Assembly (NCBI RefSeq): GCF_003149085.1
Contig: NZ_QGDT01000015.1
Location: forward strand, 1 to 64,000
DNA: 64,000 nt
DNA from: Dyadobacter jejuensis
GTDB lineage: Bacteria; Bacteroidota; Bacteroidia; Cytophagales; Spirosomataceae
Direction: 5' to 3'
Shown: one piece after another, positions 8,409-16,988 of the stretch
Position numbering within the stretch: the stretch's first letter is position 1
How the letters are laid out: the number at the start of each line of letters is the position of its first letter
The notes under the pieces: generated by a model
Databases searched by the model: none
What the model saw: only the letters and a program-made list of their open reading frames with translations
Told to the model about the DNA's origin: nothing
Translations under genes and position numbers: made by a program

Positions 8409-9716
8409 TTACTCTAAGCCCGCTGTATCACCTGAGGTGAAGTCGATATGGAATACATGGCTTCCCTGGGTGTAGGCATAGGTGATAGGCCAGCCATAGT
8501 ACCGACATATTTCATGTGCTATGGCCAATCCTAATCCATTGCCACTGTCGGGCCGGGTAGCCTGGCCGAATCGGCTATAAAGCTCCTTCTCGATAAGGGG
8601 CGCCTGGCCAGGATTTTTTATAAAAAGGTCGTTATTATTGAGTTGGAGGCCGATGACAGATTTTGGAGGACTGTATTTACAGGCATTTTGAATGAGGTTA
8701 TTCAGCAGGATTTGAACGAGCGTCGGGTCGGCCATTAAGGGTGCTGCGGGCTCGACGGCCAGCAGGAATTCGGGGTGTTTATATTCATAAAGTTCTTCAA
8801 ACCGCTCTACCGCTGCATGTATCTCCTCTTCCAAGTCGACCGGTACTGGATTTTGGAATTGATGGTTTTCAATTTTGGCCAGTAGGAGCAAGTTTTTATT
8901 GATTTTAGCGACCCGGTTTAGCGATTCGGTAGCCGAGGTAATCAGCTGGGCCTGAGTGGCCGTCAGCTCCTTCTGTTGAAGCAGTAAGTCGAGCTTACTT
9001 TTAATAATGGCCAGTGGAGTCTGTAATTCATGAGAGGCATTTTCGGTGAATCTTTTTTGGAGCTGAAAGGATTTAATATTCCTGTCGATAAGTGCTTGTA
9101 ATGATTTTTGAAGGGTGTCAAACTCTTTTATCTGGGTAGGTGGAAAGTCGATTTGGGCTTGATTGTTGAGCTGAAACCGTTGAAGTTGGTCGATGGTTTG
9201 ATAAAACGGATTCCACAGTTTTAACGATGTCCTTCTATTGAGGTAAATAAATCCTCCTAGCAATAAGACTAAAAAAAAGATGGCCACAGCCGCTATGATA
9301 CCGATGGTCTCGTCGACCTCCTCCATATTGGTCTCTATGGTAAGCCGGTAGCTTTGTCCATGGATGGTGATAAAAGTGACGAGCCCTCGAAATTGTTCCC
9401 TATCCTGCATGAAGTCGTCGAAGCGGATTTCGGAATATCGCCGATCGGGGGCGATCTCGGCCTCGGCCACTCTCTTTAGATGGAACCCTGGCTCCAAGTG
9501 GTTGAGCATCCTAATATTTTCGGCCATGTCCACTTGGCTGGCATCGAGTCCGTTGAGTCGATTGGTGATTTTGGTTTTTATAGCGCTGTGGTGCTTGTCG
9601 AGCTCGTTGGTCCAGGTATAGTCGATGATGAGGTAATAGGCAGGGATGCTCCCTGCGAGTACCACCAACGAATAGATGATCAGGGGGTTAAGGCTTCTGT
9701 CGAGTAGCTTTTTCAT
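8409..9716 (-). CDS. sensor histidine kinase
   Basis: A membrane segment near the N-terminus (about 12-35), a periplasmic sensor of about 105 residues and a second membrane segment (about 141-161) are followed by a dimerisation helix with the H-box FTENASHELQTPLAI (phospho-acceptor His229 from this start). The ATPase domain has the N-box NNLIQNACKYSPP and the G-box GNGLGLAIA. I chose the ATG at 9716 because its ATGA overlaps the stop of the response regulator, which implies translational coupling; an in-frame ATG at 9725 is the alternative. The signal sensed is unknown. There is no HAMP domain that I can identify with confidence. Confidence 0.93.
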   Translation of the reverse strand: MKKLLDRSLNPLIIYSLVVLAGSIPAYYLIIDYTWTNELDKHHSAIKTKITNRLNGLDASQVDMAENIRMLNHLEPGFHLKRVAEAEIAPDRRYSEIRFDDFMQDREQFRGLVTFITIHGQSYRLTIETNMEEVDETIGIIAAVAIFFLVLLLGGFIYLNRRTSLKLWNPFYQTIDQLQRFQLNNQAQIDFPPTQIKEFDTLQKSLQALIDRNIKSFQLQKRFTENASHELQTPLAIIKSKLDLLLQQKELTATQAQLITSATESLNRVAKINKNLLLLAKIENHQFQNPVPVDLEEEIHAAVERFEELYEYKHPEFLLAVEPAAPLMADPTLVQILLNNLIQNACKYSPPKSVIGLQLNNNDLFIKNPGQAPLIEKELYSRFGQATRPDSGNGLGLAIAHEICRYYGWPITYAYTQGSHVFHIDFTSGDTAGLE

Positions 9717-10387
9717 AGTTCCCATTTATAACCTGTACCATATATGGTTTTTAAGTATTGTCCATAATCGTAGAGATTCAGTTTCTTTTTGAGGTTTTTG
9801 ATGTGGGCATACACGAAGTCGTGGTTGTCGAGCATATCGGCAAAGTCTCCTGAGAGGTGCTCGGCCAAGGCACTTTTCGAAATTACCCTATTTTTGTTTT
9901 GAATCATATACAATAATAGCTCATATTCCTTTTTGGTAAGCACCAACTCTCCGTCGCGAATGGTCACTTTTTTGGCTAGCACATCTATTTCCAAATCGTT
10001 TTGATGTATGGATTGTTTCTGATTCAGGCTCCGTCGTCTAAGGATGGACTGTATCCGAGCCGATAATTCGGACAAATGAAAGGGTTTGGCCAGATAGTCG
10101 TCGGCCCCGAGTTGTAGGCCTGTGATTTTATCGTCTATGGCATTTTTTGCCGAAATGATGATGACGCCCTCATCTGGGTGATATAGCCTGATATGTTTCA
10201 ATATATGCAACCCGTTTCCATCTGGAAGCATGATATCCAGAATGATACAGTCGAACTGGCATTCTTCGATATTTGCCATGGCGGCCTCGAAGCTAGGCGC
10301 CTTGGTACATTGGTACTCCTGAGCGGATAGGTACTCCTCCATGCTTTTCAATAGCTCCAATTCGTCTTCAATAATTAGTATTTTCAT
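9713..10387 (-). CDS. OmpR-family response regulator
   Basis: The 224-residue protein has a receiver domain (1-115) with the acidic pair IEDE, phospho-acceptor Asp51 in IILDIMLPDGNG, a conserved Lys in DDYLAKPF, and a winged-helix DNA-binding domain (about 125-224) ending in the typical TIYGTGYKWEL. It is the cognate partner of the overlapping histidine kinase. An inverted repeat lies 54 bases upstream of its start (10441-10465) and may be an autoregulatory site. Confidence 0.95.
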   Translation of the reverse strand: MKILIIEDELELLKSMEEYLSAQEYQCTKAPSFEAAMANIEECQFDCIILDIMLPDGNGLHILKHIRLYHPDEGVIIISAKNAIDDKITGLQLGADDYLAKPFHLSELSARIQSILRRRSLNQKQSIHQNDLEIDVLAKKVTIRDGELVLTKKEYELLLYMIQNKNRVISKSALAEHLSGDFADMLDNHDFVYAHIKNLKKKLNLYDYGQYLKTIYGTGYKWEL

Positions 10388-10716
10388 GATCGGTTTTATG
10401 GGGGTAGGGTAGGTAAGGCATCTTGGCTATGGGATAATGGAGCCTAATGATACCCTTATTAGGCTTACCTCGGCGAGGAATAAACGTCGGAACCACTTTT
10501 TAACTTGCGACGCTAGAGTAGATTTTGTCCTATTTTGAGTCTTTCTATTTGACGATAGAATAGATCCTCGGAAAAATTGTATTTTATGGACGATGTGTTA
10601 GTGGTATAGTTCGCATTTTCCAGTCTTTATTAAGTAATCCAGGTCTGTTCGGCTCTTTAGTAGGTCCGAAACTGGATATATGCCTAGCGGACCATATATC
10701 ATAATTAACCTTTTTA
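10388..10716. other. divergent intergenic region
   Basis: This stretch separates the minus-strand two-component genes from the plus-strand DUF6797 gene and should hold promoters for both. The one clear structure is the inverted repeat at 10441-10465. No convincing TTG/TAnnTTTG promoter pair was found. Confidence 0.5.
10441..10465. promoter_or_regulatory. inverted repeat upstream of response regulator
   Basis: AGCCTAAT at 10441-10448 and ATTAGGCT at 10458-10465 form 8-bp arms around 9 bases. The position, 54 bases before the response-regulator start, fits an operator. There is no T-tract on either side, which argues against a terminator. Confidence 0.4.
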
Positions 10717-13500
10717 ATGTATTTTCTTACCATGTTTCAAGTTATTTCATTTTTGTCCAGTCATAAAGGAAAGTTTGCCTGGGGAATCCTGCTTGGAGCT
10801 ACCGTGCTATTAACCGCCTATCGCCATCAGCAACAGGGGTTTAGTACGGAAGCCGATAGTCTTAAAATTGGATCTTTTGTCGAAAAGGATTTTCCTTTTA
10901 TATCAACCCCTATGGATGGGCGTTCGCTGGGAGCGGGATTTCCGACCAATAATTTGGCGGCGCGTACCCTGGCGGTCAAGCTAGGCGATGAGGCGTTTTT
11001 TACCTTCGATACCGATCTGTTGCGGTGGTCGATAGCTTGGACCAAGGAGTTCGTTCCTATGGCATTAATGGCTCAAGTATCTTACAGCGATTTTTTTAAT
11101 AAGAGCAATCAGCTGGCCACCATAGCCGGTGACCCCAAATTGGCCACAGGGCATTACGCCGGTTGGAAGGCCGGGTCCTCGGCCCGGCTAGGTGAGGCCA
11201 TTGCCGAGCGGTGGGGAGCCCTTCCCGAAGCCGAAGGCCGTTGGAACGGGGTGTATACCTTAGGGCCCAAAATTGTGTTGGATTATTCGGTGGCTAGCGC
11301 AAAAGTAAAAGAGTACCCGAGTCACCTTAAGTTCGACGATCAAATCGCCTTCACCAGAAGCCTGAAAATAGATCAGATGAATGAGGACCTATGGCTGGTA
11401 GCGGCACATATTGCCAATGGGAAAAAGGTGGAGCAAAAAAGAAATATGATCTATATCTATCAGGGAGCGCGCCAAGATACGGTAACGGCGATCAGTTTTA
11501 TAGGTAAAAAAGTAAAAAATGCCCAACTACGGGTACAAGGAGACAGCCTTTTGGCGGTACAGTTTTCTGGTGCGGCGACTTGGGATGGTTCCATAGCGAT
11601 ATGGAAGGGGCCAATAGGCCTCGTCGGCGACTTCGAAAAAGCATGTAAGAAGGCTAAGATAGATTTTCCTGCCTATGCGCCAGGAGGTCCGGGTTATTGG
11701 AAAAAAACCATAACCACTCAAGGTGTATTGTCGCCCGATACGGCCGCCTATGTTACCGACAAACTGACCTTGCCACTTCCTAACCCATGGAAAAGGAATG
11801 TCAGGGTGTCCGATATCGCCTTTTTTAAGGATGGACGTGCGGCAGTCATCACCTTTGAGGGGGATGTCTGGATCGTGAATGGACTCGACAAAGGATTGAG
11901 TAATTTACAATGGAAACGCTTCGCCTCGGGCCTTAATGAAACCTTGAGTATTGAGGTAGTCGACGAATCCGTCCTCGTATTTAGTAGGGGAGGTATCGCC
12001 AAGTTGCACGATTTGAATGCCGATGGCGAGGCCGATTATTATGAGAATTTTTCGAATGCCATGTCCCAGTCGGCTGAGGGCCGCGAATGGGCGGGTGATC
12101 TGGTACATGCCAAAGATGGAAGCTATTACTTGGCTATGGGGGGAAGCTTAAGCAATGGTCCCGGCGTTACTGAGCAGGTAGCCAAGGGATTCCGAAAAGG
12201 GGCAGCACTCAACGGGACGATCATTCAGCTGTCCTCCGATGGTAAGCGGGTGGGTGTAATCGCCACCGGATTAAGAGGGCCCTATCTGGGCTACCATCCC
12301 GAAAAGGATATCTTGACGGCCTCCGACCAACAAGGGAATTTTGTCCCTTCCACCCCATTATTTGTAGTCAAAAAAGGAGATTATTATGGGGTATCTCCTA
12401 CGGTTCATCGGGACGACAATCCGCCCATTGCCCCGCCACTTACTTGGATTCCGCATCATATCGACCAATCGGCCATTGGCCAGGCATGGATCACCGGAGG
12501 GAAGATGGGGCCATTGAATGGCGATCTGATCCATTTTTCCTATGGCCGTCCCGGTTTGTTTAGAGTACTCATCGATAGTAGTTCACGGGTGCTTCAAGGA
12601 GGGGTAGTGGCTATCAATGCGGACTATCCAGCTCCCACGTCCAAAGGGGCCGTTAGCCCGGCCGACGGCCAGTTGTACGTTGCAGGTTTTAACTTGTGGG
12701 GCTCTAAGTCCAAAGGGCTGAGTGCACTCCTTCGCTTACGCTATACGGGTAAGGATAGTTATATGCCCAATCATTTCCGGGCAGGAAAAGAGGGGGTCGT
12801 GTTAGGGTTCGACAGTGAGCTAGACGCTGAGTCGGTCCTGAAAGCCGCTAATTTCACAGTCAAAAGGTACAATTATAAGCGCACCGACGCCTACGGATCG
12901 GGGCATTTTAAGCTCGATGGGAGCACGGGAGAGGAACCCATGGCTGTACGTGGTGCCTATCTTTCGGCCGACAAAAAGCATGTGTTATTGCTGATCCCCA
13001 ACATGGTAGAGGTGGAGCAGATGGAACTGGCTTACGATATAAGGGCCAAAGACGGGCATGCCATGCAAGATGGCTTTTATTTTACGATCAACAGTGTAGA
13101 TCCTTTGAATTTGAAGACCTTTGGGTTTGAAAATGTGGACCTGGCCTTGCTAACCAAACCCATGGAGCAGGCCGAAGGGGTGAAGCAGGAACAAGCCACG
13201 GTGGCCCGAGGCAAAAAGGTGTTTCAGACGATGGCCTGTGCAGGGTGTCACTCCGAAGGTACCCGTACCAAGGGCATGTATGGCCCGCCGTTTCAGGGAT
13301 TGTATGGTACCATCCGCCAGTTTGAAGACGGATCCAGCACCAAGGTCGACGATGCCTATTTACGTGAATCGATCTTAGAGCCTGCCAAAAAAATTGTGAA
13401 GGGCTATAGCCCAGAGATGCCTTCCTTCGAAGGGATATTGTCGGATACCGATATCGCTTCCGTGAGTCTGTATATTCAGTCATTGGGAGAAAAACAATAA
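10717..13500 (+). CDS. DUF6797 protein with beta-propeller and C-terminal cytochrome c domain
   Basis: The 927-residue exported protein has an N-terminal membrane/signal segment (about 18-36). A DUF6797-like region with MDGRSLGAGFP and LGDEAFFTFDTDLLRWSIAW comes next, then a sorbosone-dehydrogenase-like propeller (about 350-680). At the C-terminus is a small cytochrome c with CAGCH at 841-845 and the likely axial Met901 in MPSFEG. The architecture suggests periplasmic oxidation of a sugar or alcohol with electrons passed to the haem. It stands 184 bases before a second propeller protein, with a terminator-like hairpin between them. An alternative start is the ATG at 10732. Domain calls are good; the substrate is unknown. 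Confidence 0.8.
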   Translation: MYFLTMFQVISFLSSHKGKFAWGILLGATVLLTAYRHQQQGFSTEADSLKIGSFVEKDFPFISTPMDGRSLGAGFPTNNLAARTLAVKLGDEAFFTFDTDLLRWSIAWTKEFVPMALMAQVSYSDFFNKSNQLATIAGDPKLATGHYAGWKAGSSARLGEAIAERWGALPEAEGRWNGVYTLGPKIVLDYSVASAKVKEYPSHLKFDDQIAFTRSLKIDQMNEDLWLVAAHIANGKKVEQKRNMIYIYQGARQDTVTAISFIGKKVKNAQLRVQGDSLLAVQFSGAATWDGSIAIWKGPIGLVGDFEKACKKAKIDFPAYAPGGPGYWKKTITTQGVLSPDTAAYVTDKLTLPLPNPWKRNVRVSDIAFFKDGRAAVITFEGDVWIVNGLDKGLSNLQWKRFASGLNETLSIEVVDESVLVFSRGGIAKLHDLNADGEADYYENFSNAMSQSAEGREWAGDLVHAKDGSYYLAMGGSLSNGPGVTEQVAKGFRKGAALNGTIIQLSSDGKRVGVIATGLRGPYLGYHPEKDILTASDQQGNFVPSTPLFVVKKGDYYGVSPTVHRDDNPPIAPPLTWIPHHIDQSAIGQAWITGGKMGPLNGDLIHFSYGRPGLFRVLIDSSSRVLQGGVVAINADYPAPTSKGAVSPADGQLYVAGFNLWGSKSKGLSALLRLRYTGKDSYMPNHFRAGKEGVVLGFDSELDAESVLKAANFTVKRYNYKRTDAYGSGHFKLDGSTGEEPMAVRGAYLSADKKHVLLLIPNMVEVEQMELAYDIRAKDGHAMQDGFYFTINSVDPLNLKTFGFENVDLALLTKPMEQAEGVKQEQATVARGKKVFQTMACAGCHSEGTRTKGMYGPPFQGLYGTIRQFEDGSSTKVDDAYLRESILEPAKKIVKGYSPEMPSFEGILSDTDIASVSLYIQSLGEKQ

Positions 13501-13532
13501 GGCTAATTCTCGTTTACTTCCCTTTATCTAGA

Positions 13533-13584
13533 GATTCCCGAGCCTGCCTTCCGCTAAAAGGAACGGCGGTGCCGGGAATCTTTT
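13533..13584 (+). terminator. intrinsic terminator after DUF6797 gene
   Basis: GATTCCCG at 13533-13540 pairs with CGGGAATC at 13573-13580, followed by TTTT, with further pairing possible inside the long loop. Confidence 0.6.
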
Positions 13585-13684
13585 GGTTTAAATAATAGAC
13601 CAAATTCGAGTAGCTTACAGCGGTAAGGTTCCTTTAGGGAAGGGAAGTACACCTTCCTTTATCGTTGTTTTTAACTTAACCTTC

Positions 13685-14950
13685 ATGCAAAAATTGTATT
13701 CGAAACCCCTGTTAGCCCTGCTTGTAATGGGTGGAATTTCGGGCCTAAGTGCCTATAAAAGTGTACCTGGCCCTGGTAAAGAACTGCCCAATGAGGCGAA
13801 AGAAATTAAGTTGCCCGCTGGCTTTCAAGCCCAGGAATTAGCGACGGGACTGGGTGCGGCACGCCACCTGGCTGTCAACAAAGTAGGGGATATTTATGTG
13901 AGACTCTCCAAGTTGAAAGATGGCCATGGGATGTATGTGTTGAAAGATAGAAATGGGGATGGCGTGTTAGAAGACAAAACCTTGTTAGGGGATTATGCTG
14001 GCACCGGTGTTGCCATCCATAAGGGATATCTGTATACCTCGTCAAATTCGGCCGTGTTTCGGTATAAGCTCAACGCCCAGGAGGAACTCGCTCCGGGTAC
14101 TGTCGCCGAAACGCTCGTGACGGGCCTAGCCGACCATGGTCGCGACAATGCCAAGCCGCTGACGCTCGATCATAAGGGGAATCTGTATGTTACGGTGGGC
14201 TCTTATAACGACAACTGCAGAGGGGAAGGACAGGCCATGGGGATGTCGCCATGTACCGTCTTGGATTCGGCAGGTGGTATCTGGAAGTTTCGTGCCGACA
14301 AGGCCAATCAGACCTTCGGAGATGGGAAACGGTATATCACCGGAATAAAAAATGCGGTGGGCTTAGACTGGAATTTTAAAACCAAATCTTTATACGCCAC
14401 CAGTCATGGCCGAGGAAGGTTCGACGATAAATTCCCTCAATATTATACCGCCAAACAAAGCGCTGAGCTCCCAGCCGAAACTTTGTACAAATTAAAAGAC
14501 GGGGATGATGCCGGTTGGCCTACCATCTATTACGATCAATTTCAAAGTAAAAAAATGTTAGCTCCCGAATACGGTGGTGATGGTAAGAAAACCGCTGGAG
14601 AGCAGGCCATAGACCCTATAGCAGCCTTTCCAGCGCATTTAGCCCCCAATGACCTGTTGTTTTATACGGGCAATATGTTCCCCGATCGCTACAAGAATGG
14701 CGCCTTTATTGCCTTTCATAACCAGTCTCCCGAACTTAAAAAAGGGTACTTCGTAGCTTTTGTGCCCTTTGTGAATGGAAAGGCAGGAGCTTGGGAGATA
14801 TTTGCCGATAACTTTGCGGGCGTGAATCTTGAAAGTCCTGAAGGTCCCGTACAGCATAGGCCTTGTGGCCTGGCACAAGGTCCCGATGGGGCCCTGTATG
14901 TATGCGACGATTTGAACGGATCCTTATTTAAAATTACCTATTCCAAATAG
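13685..14950 (+). CDS. sorbosone dehydrogenase-like (PQQ-GDH fold) beta-propeller protein
   Basis: The 421 residues comprise a signal peptide and a six-bladed propeller of the soluble glucose/sorbosone dehydrogenase fold. Marks are the start LPAGFQAQELATGLGAARHL, the blade motifs DHKGNLYVTVGS, SAGGIWKF, ATSHGRGRFDDKFP and GDDAGWPTIYY, and the ending GPDGALYVCDDLNGSLFKI. Members oxidise sugars or their derivatives in the periplasm, usually with PQQ, but many Bacteroidota homologues are untested. It sits after a related propeller-cytochrome fusion, which could accept its electrons. A strong terminator follows at 14963-15008. Confidence 0.8.
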   Translation: MQKLYSKPLLALLVMGGISGLSAYKSVPGPGKELPNEAKEIKLPAGFQAQELATGLGAARHLAVNKVGDIYVRLSKLKDGHGMYVLKDRNGDGVLEDKTLLGDYAGTGVAIHKGYLYTSSNSAVFRYKLNAQEELAPGTVAETLVTGLADHGRDNAKPLTLDHKGNLYVTVGSYNDNCRGEGQAMGMSPCTVLDSAGGIWKFRADKANQTFGDGKRYITGIKNAVGLDWNFKTKSLYATSHGRGRFDDKFPQYYTAKQSAELPAETLYKLKDGDDAGWPTIYYDQFQSKKMLAPEYGGDGKKTAGEQAIDPIAAFPAHLAPNDLLFYTGNMFPDRYKNGAFIAFHNQSPELKKGYFVAFVPFVNGKAGAWEIFADNFAGVNLESPEGPVQHRPCGLAQGPDGALYVCDDLNGSLFKITYSK

Positions 14951-14962
14951 ATTTAATTGGAT

Positions 14963-15008
14963 AAAGGGCTCGACAAACCTTCCCAAAAAAGGGCTTGTCG
15001 AGCCCTTT
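14963..15008. terminator. bidirectional terminator
   Basis: AAAGGGCTCGACAA at 14963-14976 pairs perfectly with TTGTCGAGCCCTTT at 14995-15008 around an 18-base loop. The A- and T-rich ends serve both convergent genes (propeller protein, plus; thioesterase, minus). Confidence 0.85.
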
Positions 15009-15035
15009 TAATGTCTTAGGCTTTCGATGGTGGGC

Positions 15036-15452
15036 TTAATGGCACAGCTGAAGTTCTTCTTGAAGGGACTCAACCCGATTGCCTTCATAGTCGCAGAGCA
15101 ACATTTTTGTTTTAGCAATAGACAGTACCGTCTCTACATTATTGATAAGGCTTAGAATCATACATTCCATGGTGAATCCTTTTTCTTCGACCTCTGTAAT
15201 GCGCACAAATATCCGCGCTGGCTCTGGGAATTGTAAGGGATGATGCACCTCTAGCCGGGTCTCTTGTTCAAAAAAAGCCATTTGTTTCCACTTCCCTTTA
15301 AACTTCCTGATCAGATAAAACAGTCGGCCCTGTTTCATTAACCTTCCAAAGGCTTCTTCTTTGGCATAGTTGAGGGAAAATAGTAGACTCCAATTAATAT
15401 CCAGTGGCATACTAAAATCAAATCGGTCCTTCTCCTTAACGAAACTAAGCAT
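15036..15452 (-). CDS. hotdog-fold acyl-CoA thioesterase-like protein
   Basis: From the ATG at 15452 the protein has 138 residues and starts MLSFVKEKDRFDFSMPLDIN. The pattern is that of 4HBT-type hotdog proteins: an early helix (LNYAKEEAFGRLMKQG) and long beta strands (FEQETRLEVHHPLQFPEPARI, ITEVEEKGFTMECMIL, VLSIAKTKMLLCD). The family hydrolyses acyl-CoA thioesters in the cytoplasm. The frame stays open a further 31 codons upstream, but that extension has no family resemblance, so I use the inner start. The usual catalytic Asp near the start is not clear, so activity is uncertain. Confidence 0.65.
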   Translation of the reverse strand: MLSFVKEKDRFDFSMPLDINWSLLFSLNYAKEEAFGRLMKQGRLFYLIRKFKGKWKQMAFFEQETRLEVHHPLQFPEPARIFVRITEVEEKGFTMECMILSLINNVETVLSIAKTKMLLCDYEGNRVESLQEELQLCH

Positions 15453-15849
15453 GTATATTGTTTTTATTTGAGTGTGATAAATATTGTTTACAGAGCAAAC
15501 TAAGAAAGAATTTGCAAAGACTTGTCTTATTTTGTCTACCCTCAAAAGTAATTATTTTAGCTGAACTTTGTTTAGCAACCGCAGGAAAAAATGATTTAAC
15601 GGTTACAATTTGTTGTTTGAGCCTCTATTATCCCGAATCATTTGGCCTTATTTTTCGATTCTAGGGCTACAAGATGACCTTGTCATGTACTTATCGAACT
15701 ACTTGAATAAAAGTAAATTAAAATCAGATTAGCTTCGTCTGTGTGAGCGCTAAGTATACTGGATCGTTTTGTAACTAGCACACTTGTGTAGCCATTGTAA
15801 ACAAATTACTACCACGATTGTCGGTGGATGTACGGACCCATCAGCTGCA
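15453..15849. other. intergenic region, no gene seen
   Basis: About 400 bases between the thioesterase start and the NYN gene stop, both on the minus strand. I see no coding signal, repeat or strong hairpin. It should hold the thioesterase promoter. Confidence 0.5.
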
Positions 15850-16632
15850 TCACTGAGTTCTGACGTAAAAGTGGGTGACATTCCCTTTACTGGTTGGCCG
15901 GGAGTCTATCTCAATATCGGGGATATGGCGTATGAGGTCAATGAGCTTTTTATAACCATAATTCCTTGAATCAAAATCGGGTTTCTTTTTCAATATCATC
16001 GATCCCAGTAGTCCCAAGAATATCCATCCATCTTCTTCAGAATTGTCATTGATGCTATCGGTGATGAGTTTTGCCAAGTTTTTATCGACCTTAGCTACGG
16101 ATGTACTCTCCTCCTTTGCAGGTTCTGGATCGGCTTTGTTATATTCTTTTTTGGGCTTTCTGGCCGTGCTCGACTCGTGCTTATTTTCCTTTTTAAGTAT
16201 TTCTATATATATAAACTTGTTGCAGGAAGCAATAAACGCTCCGGGGGTCTTGCGCTCTCCAATGCCATAAACTTGCATGCCGGCTTCCCGTAGCCTGGTG
16301 GCGAGGCGCGTAAAGTCACTATCGGACGAAACGATACAAAACCCATCAACGTTGCCGGTGTAAAGGATGTCCATGGCATCGATAATGAGGGCCGAATCCG
16401 AAGAGTTTTTTCCCTGGGTATAGCTATATTGTTGTATGGGGGAGATTGCATTCTCCAGCAGCACATTTTTCCACCCCGACAGGTTGGGCTTGGTCCAGTC
16501 CCCGTAGATTCTTTTAAAGGTAGGAGTGCCATATTTTGTTATTTCTTCTAACATATCCTTGATATTGGCATAAGGTACATTGTCGGCATCTATGAGTACC
16601 GCCAGTCGTAACTCTTTATTTCTTTCCATCAT
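15850..16632 (-). CDS. NYN-domain ribonuclease with C-terminal OST-HTH/LOTUS domain
   Basis: Residues 8-145 form a NYN (PIN-like) nuclease with its acidic residues in LIDADNVPY, SSDSALIIDAMD and VSSDSDFTRL. About residues 185-260 match an OST-HTH/LOTUS domain (NYGYKKLIDLIRHIPDIEID and FYVRTQ at the end). A charged linker (ENKHESSTARKPKKEYNKAD) joins them. Family members bind RNA and are predicted Mg-dependent RNases in the cytoplasm. The gene stands alone. The start is MMERNKEL at 16632 or 16629. Fold assignment is firm; cellular target unknown. Confidence 0.88.
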   Translation of the reverse strand: MMERNKELRLAVLIDADNVPYANIKDMLEEITKYGTPTFKRIYGDWTKPNLSGWKNVLLENAISPIQQYSYTQGKNSSDSALIIDAMDILYTGNVDGFCIVSSDSDFTRLATRLREAGMQVYGIGERKTPGAFIASCNKFIYIEILKKENKHESSTARKPKKEYNKADPEPAKEESTSVAKVDKNLAKLITDSINDNSEEDGWIFLGLLGSMILKKKPDFDSRNYGYKKLIDLIRHIPDIEIDSRPTSKGNVTHFYVRTQ

Positions 16633-16988
16633 TTTGGTGTTTAGTTGAGGATGTTTCTTCTTTGACCAGAAACAATCATTTTTTTAACGGTTAGTCTTGA
16701 CCCACGAAAGGTTTATCGCCTAAAAAATCGTATGAAGGTATTTAATTCAGATTAATTAAAAAATTGTTTTAAATCGTAATCCATACTTGGGAGGTTTAAG
16801 TCGGCTTTATCAAGGTCATTTGAATAGCAAAACCCAATTTTTTCTATATTCTGACTCTTTATGCCTTTCTTCTCCGGGCGGTTTCTGACCAATATCCATC
16901 AGGGTAGCCCTAGGATTTTATCGTCCAAAATGTAAATTTAATTATGGTTATTCGGAGAAAAAATTAGCCCTGTGAGCTAAAAAATAAA
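16633..16988. other. divergent intergenic region, no gene seen
   Basis: AT-rich, about 356 bases between the divergent NYN and GMC genes. It must hold both promoters, but I find no full consensus pair or strong repeat. Confidence 0.5.
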
